Assembly: GCF_025685605.1 (NCBI RefSeq)
Contig: NZ_JAGTUT010000001.1
Location: 2,170,001-2,234,000, forward strand
Origin: Granulicella arctica
GTDB lineage: Bacteria; Acidobacteriota; Terriglobia; Terriglobales; Acidobacteriaceae
Length of the DNA: 64,000 nucleotides
Direction of reading: 5' to 3'
Position numbers and translations under genes: made by a program. The notes under the pieces were generated by a model, which saw nothing but the letters and a program-made list of their open reading frames with translations, made no database searches and was not told the origin of the DNA. Below are positions 28,039-35,765 of the stretch, piece by piece. The first letter of the stretch is position 1. Every line of letters begins with the position of its first letter.

Positions 28039-28604
28039 CGTTTCGCCTTGTGCCGGAAGCAATCTGCAGCGTGGTCATCGACGATGCCCACCGCCTGCAT
28101 CCACGCATAGACGATCACCGGCCCGACAAACTTGAAGCCGCGCTTCTTCAGCACAGCCGAGATCTCCTCGGACAGCTCTGTCTTCGCCGGCACAGGCTCC
28201 CCAGCCTTACGACGAATGACCTTGCCGCCCGCAAGCTTCCACACGAACTCCGAAAAATCCTCACCCGCAGCCTGCATTTCAAGATAGATCTGTGCGCCTT
28301 TGATCGTAGCGTTGATCTTTGCGCGCGCTCGAACGATCCCTGCATCCTGCATCAGGCGCTCAATGTCGTCTTCGCCAAACTTCGCCACAACCTTCGGCTT
28401 GAAGCCCCGAAACGCCGCACGGAAGGCCTCGCGCTTGCGCAAGATAGTGATCCACGAGAGCCCCGCCTGGAAGCCTTCGAGCATCAGCATCTCCCAGAGC
28501 GCACGGCTGTCGTGCTCCGGCACGCCCCATTCTTCGTCGTGGTATTTGCTGTAGAGCGGATCGTTCTCCGCCCAGTTGCAGCGCTTCAGTTCTTTCTTCG
28601 GCAT
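28035..28604 (-). CDS. tag: DNA-3-methyladenine glycosylase I
   Basis: Tag removes 3-methyladenine from alkylated DNA. The 189-residue protein has the full family pattern: RCNWAENDPLYSKYHDEEWG at the start, LEGFQAGLSWITILRKRE, and the end DDHAADCF. The zinc site is complete, with Cys9, His22, His178 and Cys182 matching the E. coli ligands. It lies 9 bp after a DinB-fold protein on the same strand, so they are probably cotranscribed. Two repair genes (this and the Y-family polymerase) flank the acyltransferase. Confidence 0.96.
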   Translation of the reverse strand: MPKKELKRCNWAENDPLYSKYHDEEWGVPEHDSRALWEMLMLEGFQAGLSWITILRKREAFRAAFRGFKPKVVAKFGEDDIERLMQDAGIVRARAKINATIKGAQIYLEMQAAGEDFSEFVWKLAGGKVIRRKAGEPVPAKTELSEEISAVLKKRGFKFVGPVIVYAWMQAVGIVDDHAADCFRHKAKR

Positions 28605-28613
28605 CGGGCGCCC

Positions 28614-29096
28614 TTAGTTCGTCGCCAGAATGACCTGGCCCAGGTGAAAAGACGTGTGGTTCGTCCGGCTCAGCAGAACGCTGAGGCGATTGCGCAGCGG
28701 ATCCTTCGCGTAGTCCTCATCCGACATCGACATATGCCGCTTCAGCCAATCCTCGGCCGAAAGCCGGTTGAACTCCACATACAGCCTGGTGTTGATCTCG
28801 TCCCAATAACCCTTAAGCACCGCTCCCGAAGGCACCATGTCAACCGTCTTGTCCGAAGCCGTAACGAAGATTGCATCAAGCTCCGGGTGCAGCCGCTCGC
28901 CCAACCCGAGTATCGTCAACAGCGCATCGTGTACTGCCGTGATGTGACCCCAGATGTAGATCGGCCGATTCCTTCCGCGAACAATCTCTTTGAAGAGCTG
29001 CTCCTCGCTCAACTTCGAGAACGTCCTGTCAGCGCGTCCTGTAACCAGCTTCCAGGAACTAAGTGCAGAATCGATTGCCAGCTGCTCGGTCGTCAT
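28614..29096 (-). CDS. DinB-superfamily protein
   Basis: The 160-residue protein has the four-helix DinB/YfiT fold signature, with candidate metal-binding histidines in IYIWGHITAVHD and in the C-terminal NHTSFHLGQVILATN. Members of this superfamily are metal-dependent thiol transferases or proteins of unknown role; they are not DNA polymerases despite the name. It lies directly upstream of tag with a 9-bp gap, which suggests one transcript. The substrate is unknown. Confidence 0.85.
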   Translation of the reverse strand: MTTEQLAIDSALSSWKLVTGRADRTFSKLSEEQLFKEIVRGRNRPIYIWGHITAVHDALLTILGLGERLHPELDAIFVTASDKTVDMVPSGAVLKGYWDEINTRLYVEFNRLSAEDWLKRHMSMSDEDYAKDPLRNRLSVLLSRTNHTSFHLGQVILATN

Positions 29097-29364
29097 CGGG
29101 ATACCATCTCTTTCTTGCTTTGAGCCATTTCATTTCATTCGATGAGCCACAAAGACGGAAGAACCATAATCCCACGACGCATCGGTAACCACTGTGTGCC
29201 CGCACTGCTCCAGGAACCTCCATCCCCAACATGACAGCTCCACGCGCGAGTACCCGCCGCGGGCCTACGGCAACATTCCTCTGCAATTCATCGTCATCTG
29301 CCTGCATTGCAGCCTATGATGGCTGTTGGATCGCCCACCTTTTCGGCAAAAGGACTCAGGCACG

Positions 29365-29916
29365 ATGGCCGCAGCAAGCACGGTAGAACTGAATCAATCC
29401 CTCCGTTTTGATCAACTATCCTCGGAGGAGCGCGGCAGCTTCACCGTGCGGCCAACTCCTATCCACATTCGTCTGGAAAAAGGCACACAGCTCTATAAGT
29501 GGACGCAGTACGGGCTCTTTAACCCACACACCGGCATCGCCTCGTCCTTCTGGTCGCCGTGGGCTGCGATGACCATCGGCGGCATGAATGTTCCCGGCTT
29601 CTCCGACCTCCGCAAGCGCTATCGCAACATCAATGGCGGCGTCGGTCGTCCGCAGGAGTTTATGCGCGTTCGCAGCGCCGTAACCGACTACTGGAACACC
29701 ATGTCCTCGATCACCAAGGCTGAGCTGGTCACGCCCGTCTGGGGCTTCCTTGGCGTCTGCGGCCCGAAGCCCCCAACGAAACACGATGAGCAGCTCCACA
29801 ACATGAGCGCACAGGATCGAGCGAAGATTCCGCCGACCGCCGACGTCCTCTTCATCGGAGGAGCCTACCAACTCGTGCTCCCCAACATGGACGCTCAGCA
29901 CATCTTCAAGCTGTAG
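29365..29916 (+). CDS. Protein of unknown function
   Basis: I do not recognise the family. The 183-residue product (from the ATG at 29365; an earlier ATG at 29326 would add 13 residues) has no signal peptide or membrane helix. It has a first part SERRGSFTVRPTPIHIRLEKG-like only in outline (residues about 20-40), many Trp/Tyr/Phe residues (LYKWTQYGLFNP, SFWSPW, DYWNTM), and a short GGVGRPQEFMRVRSAV stretch. The charged helix-poor composition suggests a compact beta-rich protein. It stands alone, divergent from the DinB-fold/tag pair, and is followed by a shared hairpin. Confidence 0.75.
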   Translation: MAAASTVELNQSLRFDQLSSEERGSFTVRPTPIHIRLEKGTQLYKWTQYGLFNPHTGIASSFWSPWAAMTIGGMNVPGFSDLRKRYRNINGGVGRPQEFMRVRSAVTDYWNTMSSITKAELVTPVWGFLGVCGPKPPTKHDEQLHNMSAQDRAKIPPTADVLFIGGAYQLVLPNMDAQHIFKL

Positions 29917-29930
29917 TCTGCACAAAAGAA

Positions 29931-29960
29931 AACGCAGACCCGGTCACCCAGGTCTGCGTT
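29931..29960. terminator. Terminator between two convergent genes
   Basis: AACGCAGACC pairs perfectly with GGTCTGCGTT around a 10-base loop; AAAAGAA on the left gives a T-rich tract when read on the minus strand, so it best serves the gene at 29988-30971. Confidence 0.75.
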
Positions 29961-29987
29961 GCAAGCCAAAGTCCGCTCACAAACCGT

Positions 29988-30971
29988 TTACTTCAGGAGA
30001 TTCAGCGCCTTACCCAGCGCCTTGCCCTGACGCTCGAAGGTGGCGGCATCCCCTGCCATCACAATGGCATGCAGGAAGGTGAGTCGCTTTGAATCATCGA
30101 CGAAGTAGTCGCTCTGCGCCGAAAGCGTGAAGCCGGCATCAATCAGGATCCTCGACACCTTCGCCACTTCGTTCGCACGCAACGCCAACTCCGCATTCAT
30201 CACGCTGTAGCCGTTACCCGAGATGAAAATAGACTGCCCGACGCCAAGCGACGGAATCGCAGGGATACCGTTGCCAATCGTGATCGGCACAGCATCCGTA
30301 CGCGGAAGGTTGAACAGGAAGGTATTCCCGTCGAGCAGCGTAAACTGCCCGTCGCCGATCAGGTCCACAAACTTCGCCGGAATCGAATTAGGGTCGAAGG
30401 GAGAGGGAAATGGCAGCACGAGGACATTCGCCTGCGGGCTATGAATCGTCAACAGGACACCCGCAAGATTCGCCGCCAGTACAGCGTCGCTCTCCGTCAT
30501 CGTTGCTTCCACATGGACCGTCACGACGGGCTGCGAGAGACCTGCCGTCGCATTAACGATCGCAGTGACGGGCAACTTACTGGCCTGCAAAGCCGACTCA
30601 AGCAGAGGCAGTTCGGACGCCAGCGCAGGAAACGCTCCAGTAACAAAGTACACACCAGCGGAGCTGCCAACCTGCTGCAGACCGATATAGCCATTCGCCA
30701 CCGACTCCGGCATCGCCGGGCTCGAGGTTGAACCATCAAGCGAAATGGTCAGCTGCGACAGATCCCGCCGGAACAGAGGAAATGAGATCGCCCCACCATC
30801 CGGCGATAGGGTGCCTGCGGCTCCAAGCGTCGCCTGGAAGGCCGCGTAACTGGGTGTCTGTGCCTGGGCAGCTACGGAGCCGAAGCAAAGAGCGGCGCCC
30901 GTCGACAAGCTGAACAGAAGCGCAGGAAGTTTCTTGACGGCTGGGAAGAGAGAAAGAACATTGCTGCGCAT
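29988..30971 (-). CDS. Secreted DUF1259-like (LppY/LpqO-type) protein
   Basis: The 327-residue protein has a signal peptide with a hydrophobic core around residues 17-34 and AAQAQ before a likely cleavage near 37. Two halves resemble each other: both carry an F/L-P-R-x-D-x-x-x-x-I strand, an x-L-A-x-N/A-E turn and an x-V-L-x-x-A-G loop. The final part, SRILIDAGFTLSAQ and FLHAIVMAGDAATFERQGKALGKAL in outline, fits the DUF1259 domain known from mycobacterial LppY/LpqO. The function is unknown. The family call is from memory of the pattern and is moderate. Confidence 0.6.
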   Translation of the reverse strand: MRSNVLSLFPAVKKLPALLFSLSTGAALCFGSVAAQAQTPSYAAFQATLGAAGTLSPDGGAISFPLFRRDLSQLTISLDGSTSSPAMPESVANGYIGLQQVGSSAGVYFVTGAFPALASELPLLESALQASKLPVTAIVNATAGLSQPVVTVHVEATMTESDAVLAANLAGVLLTIHSPQANVLVLPFPSPFDPNSIPAKFVDLIGDGQFTLLDGNTFLFNLPRTDAVPITIGNGIPAIPSLGVGQSIFISGNGYSVMNAELALRANEVAKVSRILIDAGFTLSAQSDYFVDDSKRLTFLHAIVMAGDAATFERQGKALGKALNLLK

Positions 30972-31130
30972 GAGGATAAAGCTCCACGGGTGGTGCTATT
31001 TAAATGCCGGTGGGGCGATTGTTCCATCTACGTGCAAATTCTTTCGTTTCAATCACTTGATCTTTGGTAACGGCTCCCAGAAGGGGAACTGCCATCGACC
31101 ATCAAACTGCTCGACGGACGTTACCAGCAG

Positions 31131-31517
31131 TTACTTGCCGGTGTCGATCTTCAAATTCATCTGGAACGAATTCTTGCTGTCGAACGAGCTGATCGTCTTG
31201 GTCGGGCTCTTCTTGCCATTCATTTCTGCCCAGAGCTCATAGTCCGTATTTGCCGAGAGCTGGCCAAAGCGATAGCCGCCATCCGATTCCGAGATAAAGC
31301 TTTTGACCGACAACGTGTGGTCGTCCTTCAAATAAACTACCGCGCCATTCAGGCCCGCTTCGCCCTTATCGGTCACTTTACCCTGAACCGTTCGCTGGAC
31401 AGGGCCGCGCTGCGCAGCCGCACTGCTCCCACTGACAGCATCTACGGTGAACACCAGGGAGCAGCCAAGAATGGCCAGGTTTCCAGCAAGTCGGCAGAAA
31501 GAAGAGACACGCATCAT
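31131..31517 (-). CDS. Secreted protein with carboxypeptidase-regulatory-like (CarboxypepD_reg) domain
   Basis: From the ATG at 31517 the protein has 128 residues. A hydrophobic signal segment covers about residues 8-30. The mature part is one small beta-sandwich of the CarboxypepD_reg type: VQGKVTDKGEAGLNGAVVYLKDD, then GGYRFGQLSANTDYELWAE. Such domains are stable surface or periplasmic modules and have no enzymatic motif. Acidobacteria have many. An in-frame start at 31550 is less likely. The gene lies 48 bp downstream of the LysW-like gene start side on the same strand, and could share its transcript. Confidence 0.8.
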   Translation of the reverse strand: MMRVSSFCRLAGNLAILGCSLVFTVDAVSGSSAAAQRGPVQRTVQGKVTDKGEAGLNGAVVYLKDDHTLSVKSFISESDGGYRFGQLSANTDYELWAEMNGKKSPTKTISSFDSKNSFQMNLKIDTGK

Positions 31518-31565
31518 GAGTACAAGTATAAAGCTTGGCGGACATTGCATGGATGCCGCCTGCTC

Positions 31566-31766
31566 TTACTCCTCATCCTCGTCGTCGATGCGCGTGTGAT
31601 CCTCATCGTCATAGCCACCTACATCGACCGGCACCAGTTCCAGCGGATCGACCGATACGATCTCGAGCTCCGTTCCGCACTCATCGCACTGAACCGTCTC
31701 GCCCTCTTCCACATCGTCCGTATTCACAACAATCGGGTTATCGCACTCGGGACACACAACAGCCAT
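31566..31766 (-). CDS. LysW-like zinc-ribbon protein with acidic tail
   Basis: This 66-residue protein has the zinc ribbon of the amino-group carrier family: CPECDNPIVV, then CDECGTELEIVSVDPLELVPVD, with two CxxC pairs. LysW carries alpha-aminoadipate or glutamate on its terminal Glu in lysine/arginine synthesis and normally ends in EDWGE. Here the end is an acidic run finishing DDEDEE, so a terminal Glu is kept but the EDWGE motif is missing. No LysX-type ligase or other lys/arg genes are nearby. It may be an orphan carrier, or a zinc-ribbon protein with another role. Confidence 0.75.
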   Translation of the reverse strand: MAVVCPECDNPIVVNTDDVEEGETVQCDECGTELEIVSVDPLELVPVDVGGYDDEDHTRIDDEDEE

Positions 31767-31925
31767 ATTCCCTCCTCAGGAACTTTAGTCTAAACGGCCC
31801 CTATGGGATGATAGCCGCAGGTCGCTCGTAGCCTCGAAACTTGTTAGGGAATCTGCCCGTCCATTGAAGATACGACCTACACCCAAGTCTTACGATCCGT
31901 AGCTCCATTTGGTTTCACCATAAGG

Positions 31926-33476
31926 ATGAACAACGTGACCTTCAGGACTCATAGTTTTACTTCGTTTGCGGCAGCCCTTTTTCTTGCCGCTCCATTGGCA
32001 GCTCAACAGCCTGCTCAACCACCTGCACCACTGCCATCTCACCCCGTCCAGACCGCTCCCGCCGACCCTGCCATCGCCGCTGCTCTCCAGCAGGTCTCGG
32101 CCGATCGTATCAAGGCCACCATCACCAAGCTCGTCAGCTTCAACAATCGCAGCACCCTCTCCAGCATGGATAAGGACCTGCCTCCCGGCACCGGCATCAA
32201 CGCCGCTGCCGACTGGATCTTCTCCGAGTTTCAGAGCTATTCCGATGCCTGCGGCGGCTGCCTCGAGGTCAAGCGCGACGACTTCGCCGAGCCCGGCCGT
32301 CCCAACTCCCGCATCGTCAAGGACACCCGCCTCCAGAACATCTACGCCGTCCTCAAGGGCACCGATCCGTCGCAGGCCGCCCGCCGCGTCCTCATCACCG
32401 GCCACTACGACTCCCGTAACTCCTCGAACGAGGACACCCACGCCGCCGCGCCCGGAGCCAATGACGATGCCAGCGGCACCGCCGTATCCATCGAGTGCGC
32501 CCGCGTCCTCTCGAAGCTCAAATTCCCCAGCACCATCATCTTCGTAGCCGTCGCCGGTGAGGAACAAGGCCTGAACGGCAGCCGCCACCTCGCCAAACTG
32601 GCCAAATCTGAAGGCTGGGACCTCGAAGCCGTCCTCAACAACGACATCGTCGGCGGCGACACCACACCCGGCGTCACCGGTGCCGATAAGTCCGCCGTCC
32701 GGGTCTTCTCCGAAGGCGTTCCCGGCCCTGCCACCCTGGAGCAGCTTCGCCAGATTCAGACCATCGGCGCAGAAAATGACGCACCCGCCCGCGAGCTCGC
32801 CCGCGCCATCGTCGACGTCGACGCCACGTACTTCCTGCCCACCGACCACCACGCCGCCGCCATCCCCGGTCGCGCCCACAGCATGGCCATCCGCCACGAC
32901 GAGGCCTTCCACCCCGTCATGATCTTCCGCCGCGACCGCTTCGGCCGTGGAGGCGATCACACCAGCTTCTCGACCGAAGGCTTCGCCGCCGTCCGCTTTA
33001 CCGAGTGGCTCGAGAACTTCAACCACCAGCACCAGAACCTCCGCATGGAAAATGGTATCCAGTACGGCGACCTCATCCAGTACGACGACTTCGACTACAT
33101 GGCCAACGTCGCTCGCCTCAACGCTGCCGCTCTCGCCACCTTCGCCTCCGCCCCCGGCATCCCCCAGAAGGTTGCTGTCCTCAACCCGCCCTACGACACC
33201 AATACCGTCCTCCGCTGGGAGAAGCCAGCCGGTATGCCCGCCAGCGCCACCTTTGAGGTCGTCTATCGCGACACCATCCAGCCCGATTGGACCACCGTCA
33301 TACCCGTCGGCAACGTCACCAACATCAGCATCCCTATCTCGAAGGACAATGTGATCTTTGGCGTCCGCTCCGTTGACGCCGCAGGCCACCGCAGCATGGC
33401 CGTTTATCCCATTCCTCCACCCAGCAACCGCCCTCCCGTTCCGGGAACTGAACCTCCACCTCCACCCAGGCCCTAA
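31926..33476 (+). CDS. Secreted M28-family metallopeptidase
   Basis: The 516-residue protein has a signal peptide (about residues 1-27, LAAPLAAQQ). The M28 two-zinc site is visible: His160 in ITGHYDSRN, the bridging Asp in ANDDASGT, the catalytic Glu pair in VAGEEQGLNGS, Asp in LNNDIVGGD and a His in GGDHTSFSTEG. M28 enzymes act as aminopeptidases outside the cytoplasm. Residues about 400-495 look like a fibronectin-type beta domain, and the end is a Pro-rich tail. Codons in this gene are unusually C-rich at the third position. The ATG at 31926 has AAGG directly before it. Confidence 0.93.
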   Translation: MNNVTFRTHSFTSFAAALFLAAPLAAQQPAQPPAPLPSHPVQTAPADPAIAAALQQVSADRIKATITKLVSFNNRSTLSSMDKDLPPGTGINAAADWIFSEFQSYSDACGGCLEVKRDDFAEPGRPNSRIVKDTRLQNIYAVLKGTDPSQAARRVLITGHYDSRNSSNEDTHAAAPGANDDASGTAVSIECARVLSKLKFPSTIIFVAVAGEEQGLNGSRHLAKLAKSEGWDLEAVLNNDIVGGDTTPGVTGADKSAVRVFSEGVPGPATLEQLRQIQTIGAENDAPARELARAIVDVDATYFLPTDHHAAAIPGRAHSMAIRHDEAFHPVMIFRRDRFGRGGDHTSFSTEGFAAVRFTEWLENFNHQHQNLRMENGIQYGDLIQYDDFDYMANVARLNAAALATFASAPGIPQKVAVLNPPYDTNTVLRWEKPAGMPASATFEVVYRDTIQPDWTTVIPVGNVTNISIPISKDNVIFGVRSVDAAGHRSMAVYPIPPPSNRPPVPGTEPPPPPRP

Positions 33477-33668
33477 CGCTATTTGTGATGTTCATCGAGT
33501 TATCGTTCTGTAACAAGGGCACTAACGACACGGTCATGAGTGCCCTTTTCGATTCAGGCGAAACCTGAATGATCCTTCGAAGATTGGTCTACGCTGCATC
33601 CATCCAGGAAGTGTCATCCCGAGCGGTTTGCGTCAGGAGCAAACTAGCTCTAAAGATCTCAACACACC

Positions 33669-34247
33669 CTAACTGCCAAACAGACCCAACGGCTTAGCAT
33701 CCTCAAGCCGAGCTTCGAGATACACCCACAAGGCTGGACAGCCTGCTTTGATGGGTGGCCCGTTGCGCTTCACCACCTGAGCGTGATTGATGTTGTTCTC
33801 TCGCCAGCTTTGTCCGTTGTTTGAGAGGTTGAGCAGGATGGGCATGGATCTGTCCAGCGCATGGGCAAATTTCGCCTCGGCAGTCTCCGCGTCTTCGAAC
33901 TCCTGCCACAGCGCCAGGCACTCCGCTCCCACCCCTGCCGGAAGCAGGCCGAACACCCGCTGAACCCCTGCGAGTTCGCGGGCCTTCCGCTCTTCCCACC
34001 CGTCCTGCACATAGACCAGCGTGTCGCCAGCGTCGATCTCCCCGATATCGTGCACCAGCACCATGCGGATCACCCTGTTCACGTCGACAGGTGACTCTGC
34101 AAACCGCACCAGCGAGATAGCCATCAAGGCCAGCTGCCAGCTGTGCTCCGCAGAGTTTTCGTACCGCTCCAGGCCGAGTGGACGCACCTTGCGCGTCACG
34201 CCCTTCAGCTTGTCCAGCTCCAGAATAAAGTCGATTGTCGCTTGCAT
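33669..34247 (-). CDS. HD-domain hydrolase (HDDC2/YfbR-like)
   Basis: The 192-residue protein has the HD metal site: His35 in ENSAEHSWQLAL, His66-Asp67 in LVHDIGEID and a later Asp in HALDRSMPIL. The first helix and length fit the HDDC2/YfbR group, which includes 5'-deoxynucleotidases. It probably removes phosphate from deoxynucleoside monophosphates, but the group is broad. It has no clear ribosome-binding site. Downstream the gap 33477-33668 carries a TGTCATCCC-GAGCG repeat end. Confidence 0.85.
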   Translation of the reverse strand: MQATIDFILELDKLKGVTRKVRPLGLERYENSAEHSWQLALMAISLVRFAESPVDVNRVIRMVLVHDIGEIDAGDTLVYVQDGWEERKARELAGVQRVFGLLPAGVGAECLALWQEFEDAETAEAKFAHALDRSMPILLNLSNNGQSWRENNINHAQVVKRNGPPIKAGCPALWVYLEARLEDAKPLGLFGS

Positions 34248-34357
34248 AGATACATGCAGGATACGCTGCAGATACGAGCCGAACTATTTGACAATTCTGC
34301 TCTTCCCGGCACTGCCTTGGTCGTCACGAGCAACGCACCAGCATACCCGGAGCTAAC

Positions 34358-34426
34358 GAAGTACCCACCTAAAGTATCTCCTTTGAAGACTTTACGCACT
34401 CAGGTACGGGGGGGGAGGGGTACTTC
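34358..34426 (-). repeat. 69-bp element with perfect 9-bp inverted ends and a G-run
   Basis: GAAGTACCC at 34358-34366 and GGGTACTTC at 34418-34426 are perfect inverted ends. Between them lie the 27-bp core (34368-34394, on the minus strand TAAAGTCTTCA, AAG, GAGATA, C, TTTAGG) and, next to the right end, a run of eight G, one A and four G. The core's outer arms TAAAGT/ACTTTA also pair. No gene is present in this 205-bp gap. Confidence 0.75.
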
Positions 34427-34452
34427 CACAAACGCCCGTGATCCGGAAATAG

Positions 34453-35481
34453 CTACAAGCCGGTTCGTGCCGCATGACTGGCGATCGCCGCATTAATTTC
34501 AAGCGCAAGCGCTAAAGCTGCCCGTCCATCTTCACCTGAAACTACTGGCCTTGTTCGGCCACGAACCGCATCGAGAAACGACGTAATCTCCAACCGCAGC
34601 GGCTCCCCTTCGACGACAGGCACCTTCCGAAGCGACAGTCCCGCCGAAGGATGCTCACCTGCAGCCTGCGCGAGAGCAGCCAATTGCGCCGGATCCATTC
34701 CCGCAGCAGCCGTCACGTCAATCATCAGCAGATCCTGCCGGGCAAAGTCGAGCGATAGATACTGATGCGGCTGGAAGAAGCGCAGCTTGCGGACGCGCTC
34801 CGTGCTGACGCGGCTCGCCGTAAAGTTGGCGACGCAGCCGTTCTCGAACTCAACCCGAACGTTCGCAATATCGACCTTGTGCGAAAGCACCGGCAAACCG
34901 ACAGCGCGCACCTCGCGCACCGGCGAATCAACCAGGCTCAACACAATGTCAAGATCGTGGATCATCAGATCAAGCACCACATCGACATCAAGCGAACGAG
35001 GCGTGAAGATGCTGAGCCGATGCGCCTCGAAGAACATCGGTCGGCGCAACTCGTCACGCGCCGCTGTAACCGCAGGATTGAAACGCTCCAGATGGCCAAC
35101 CTGCACGATGCGGCGATGCTCTCGCGACAGAGCAAGAATCGCATCTGCATCGGCCAGATTCGCCGCCAGCGGCTTCTCAATCAGTAGGTCGATGCCTGCC
35201 GCCAGCAACGGAAGAGCAGCCGCCGCGTGAAGCACCGTCGGCACGCAGACCGAAACCGCATCTACAGCGATTCCAGCTTTCAGGAAAGCCTCTACCGACT
35301 CAAAACCAGAGATTCCGTAGCTGGCTGCAGCCTGAGCGGCCACAGCAAGGTCATGATCGACGACTGCCACCAGTTCGACTGGATAACCGGACTTTTGCAG
35401 CTCGCTGTACACACGAAGATGGTTGCGCCCGAAGGCTCCAGCCCCGACGACAGCGACGCGCAGGGCCGAAGAAGCAGCCAC
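34453..35481 (-). CDS. Gfo/Idh/MocA-family oxidoreductase
   Basis: The 342-residue NAD(P)-dependent enzyme has the Rossmann motif VVGAGAFGRNH near residue 11, the conserved LLIEKPLA with the Lys-Pro pair, GHLERFNPA and a HDLDIVLSL region with the active-site His-Asp. Such enzymes oxidise or reduce sugars, inositols or related carbonyls; GHLERFNP is common in UDP-sugar dehydrogenase-like members. The start is GTG at 35481, where the G is shared with the TAG stop of the gene before it (TAGTG), so the two are translationally coupled. Confidence 0.9.
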   Translation of the reverse strand: MAASSALRVAVVGAGAFGRNHLRVYSELQKSGYPVELVAVVDHDLAVAAQAAASYGISGFESVEAFLKAGIAVDAVSVCVPTVLHAAAALPLLAAGIDLLIEKPLAANLADADAILALSREHRRIVQVGHLERFNPAVTAARDELRRPMFFEAHRLSIFTPRSLDVDVVLDLMIHDLDIVLSLVDSPVREVRAVGLPVLSHKVDIANVRVEFENGCVANFTASRVSTERVRKLRFFQPHQYLSLDFARQDLLMIDVTAAAGMDPAQLAALAQAAGEHPSAGLSLRKVPVVEGEPLRLEITSFLDAVRGRTRPVVSGEDGRAALALALEINAAIASHAARTGL

Positions 35482-35696
35482 TACTTCTTGGCGCCTGGTG
35501 CCTCAACCGCCTCGCGGCAGCGGCCATAAAGCTCGAGGAGATGAGCGACCTGATCGTCCGACTTGGCAGCCGAAGGAACGCCAAAGCCTACGCTGGAACC
35601 GGCAGCCTTCGCGCCTACGTTTGCAGTTGCCGCAACAAACTTCAAGAGATCAAGCGCAATATCTTCTGTCCGTCGCGCCGTGGTGTTCGATTCCAT
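35481..35696 (-). CDS. Small conserved protein of unknown function
   Basis: A 71-residue product starting at the ATG at 35696, which has AGAGGA 8 bp upstream. It is helical, with RRTEDIALDLLKFVAATANVG and HLLELYGRCREAVEAP; I recognise no domain. It lies between alr (69 bp upstream) and the Gfo/Idh/MocA gene, with which it shares one base at the stop/start junction. This coupling suggests a helper role with the oxidoreductase, but nothing more can be said. Confidence 0.75.
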   Translation of the reverse strand: MESNTTARRTEDIALDLLKFVAATANVGAKAAGSSVGFGVPSAAKSDDQVAHLLELYGRCREAVEAPGAKK

Positions 35697-35765
35697 GAGT
35701 GATGTCCTCTTGTTCTTTCCGCTTCTGATGCTACCGTCCGCTCGGGATCGAAGCAAATAGAGGCT

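Noticed and set aside
29059..29307. 82-codon frame on the minus strand ahead of the DinB-fold gene
   Set aside because: It overlaps the start of a better gene and has an Arg/Trp/Cys-rich composition typical of shadows.
31890..33389. 499-codon open frame on the minus strand
   Set aside because: It lies opposite the M28 peptidase, whose third codon positions are very C-rich; the minus-strand product is Gly/Val/Asp-rich with no motif. It is a shadow.
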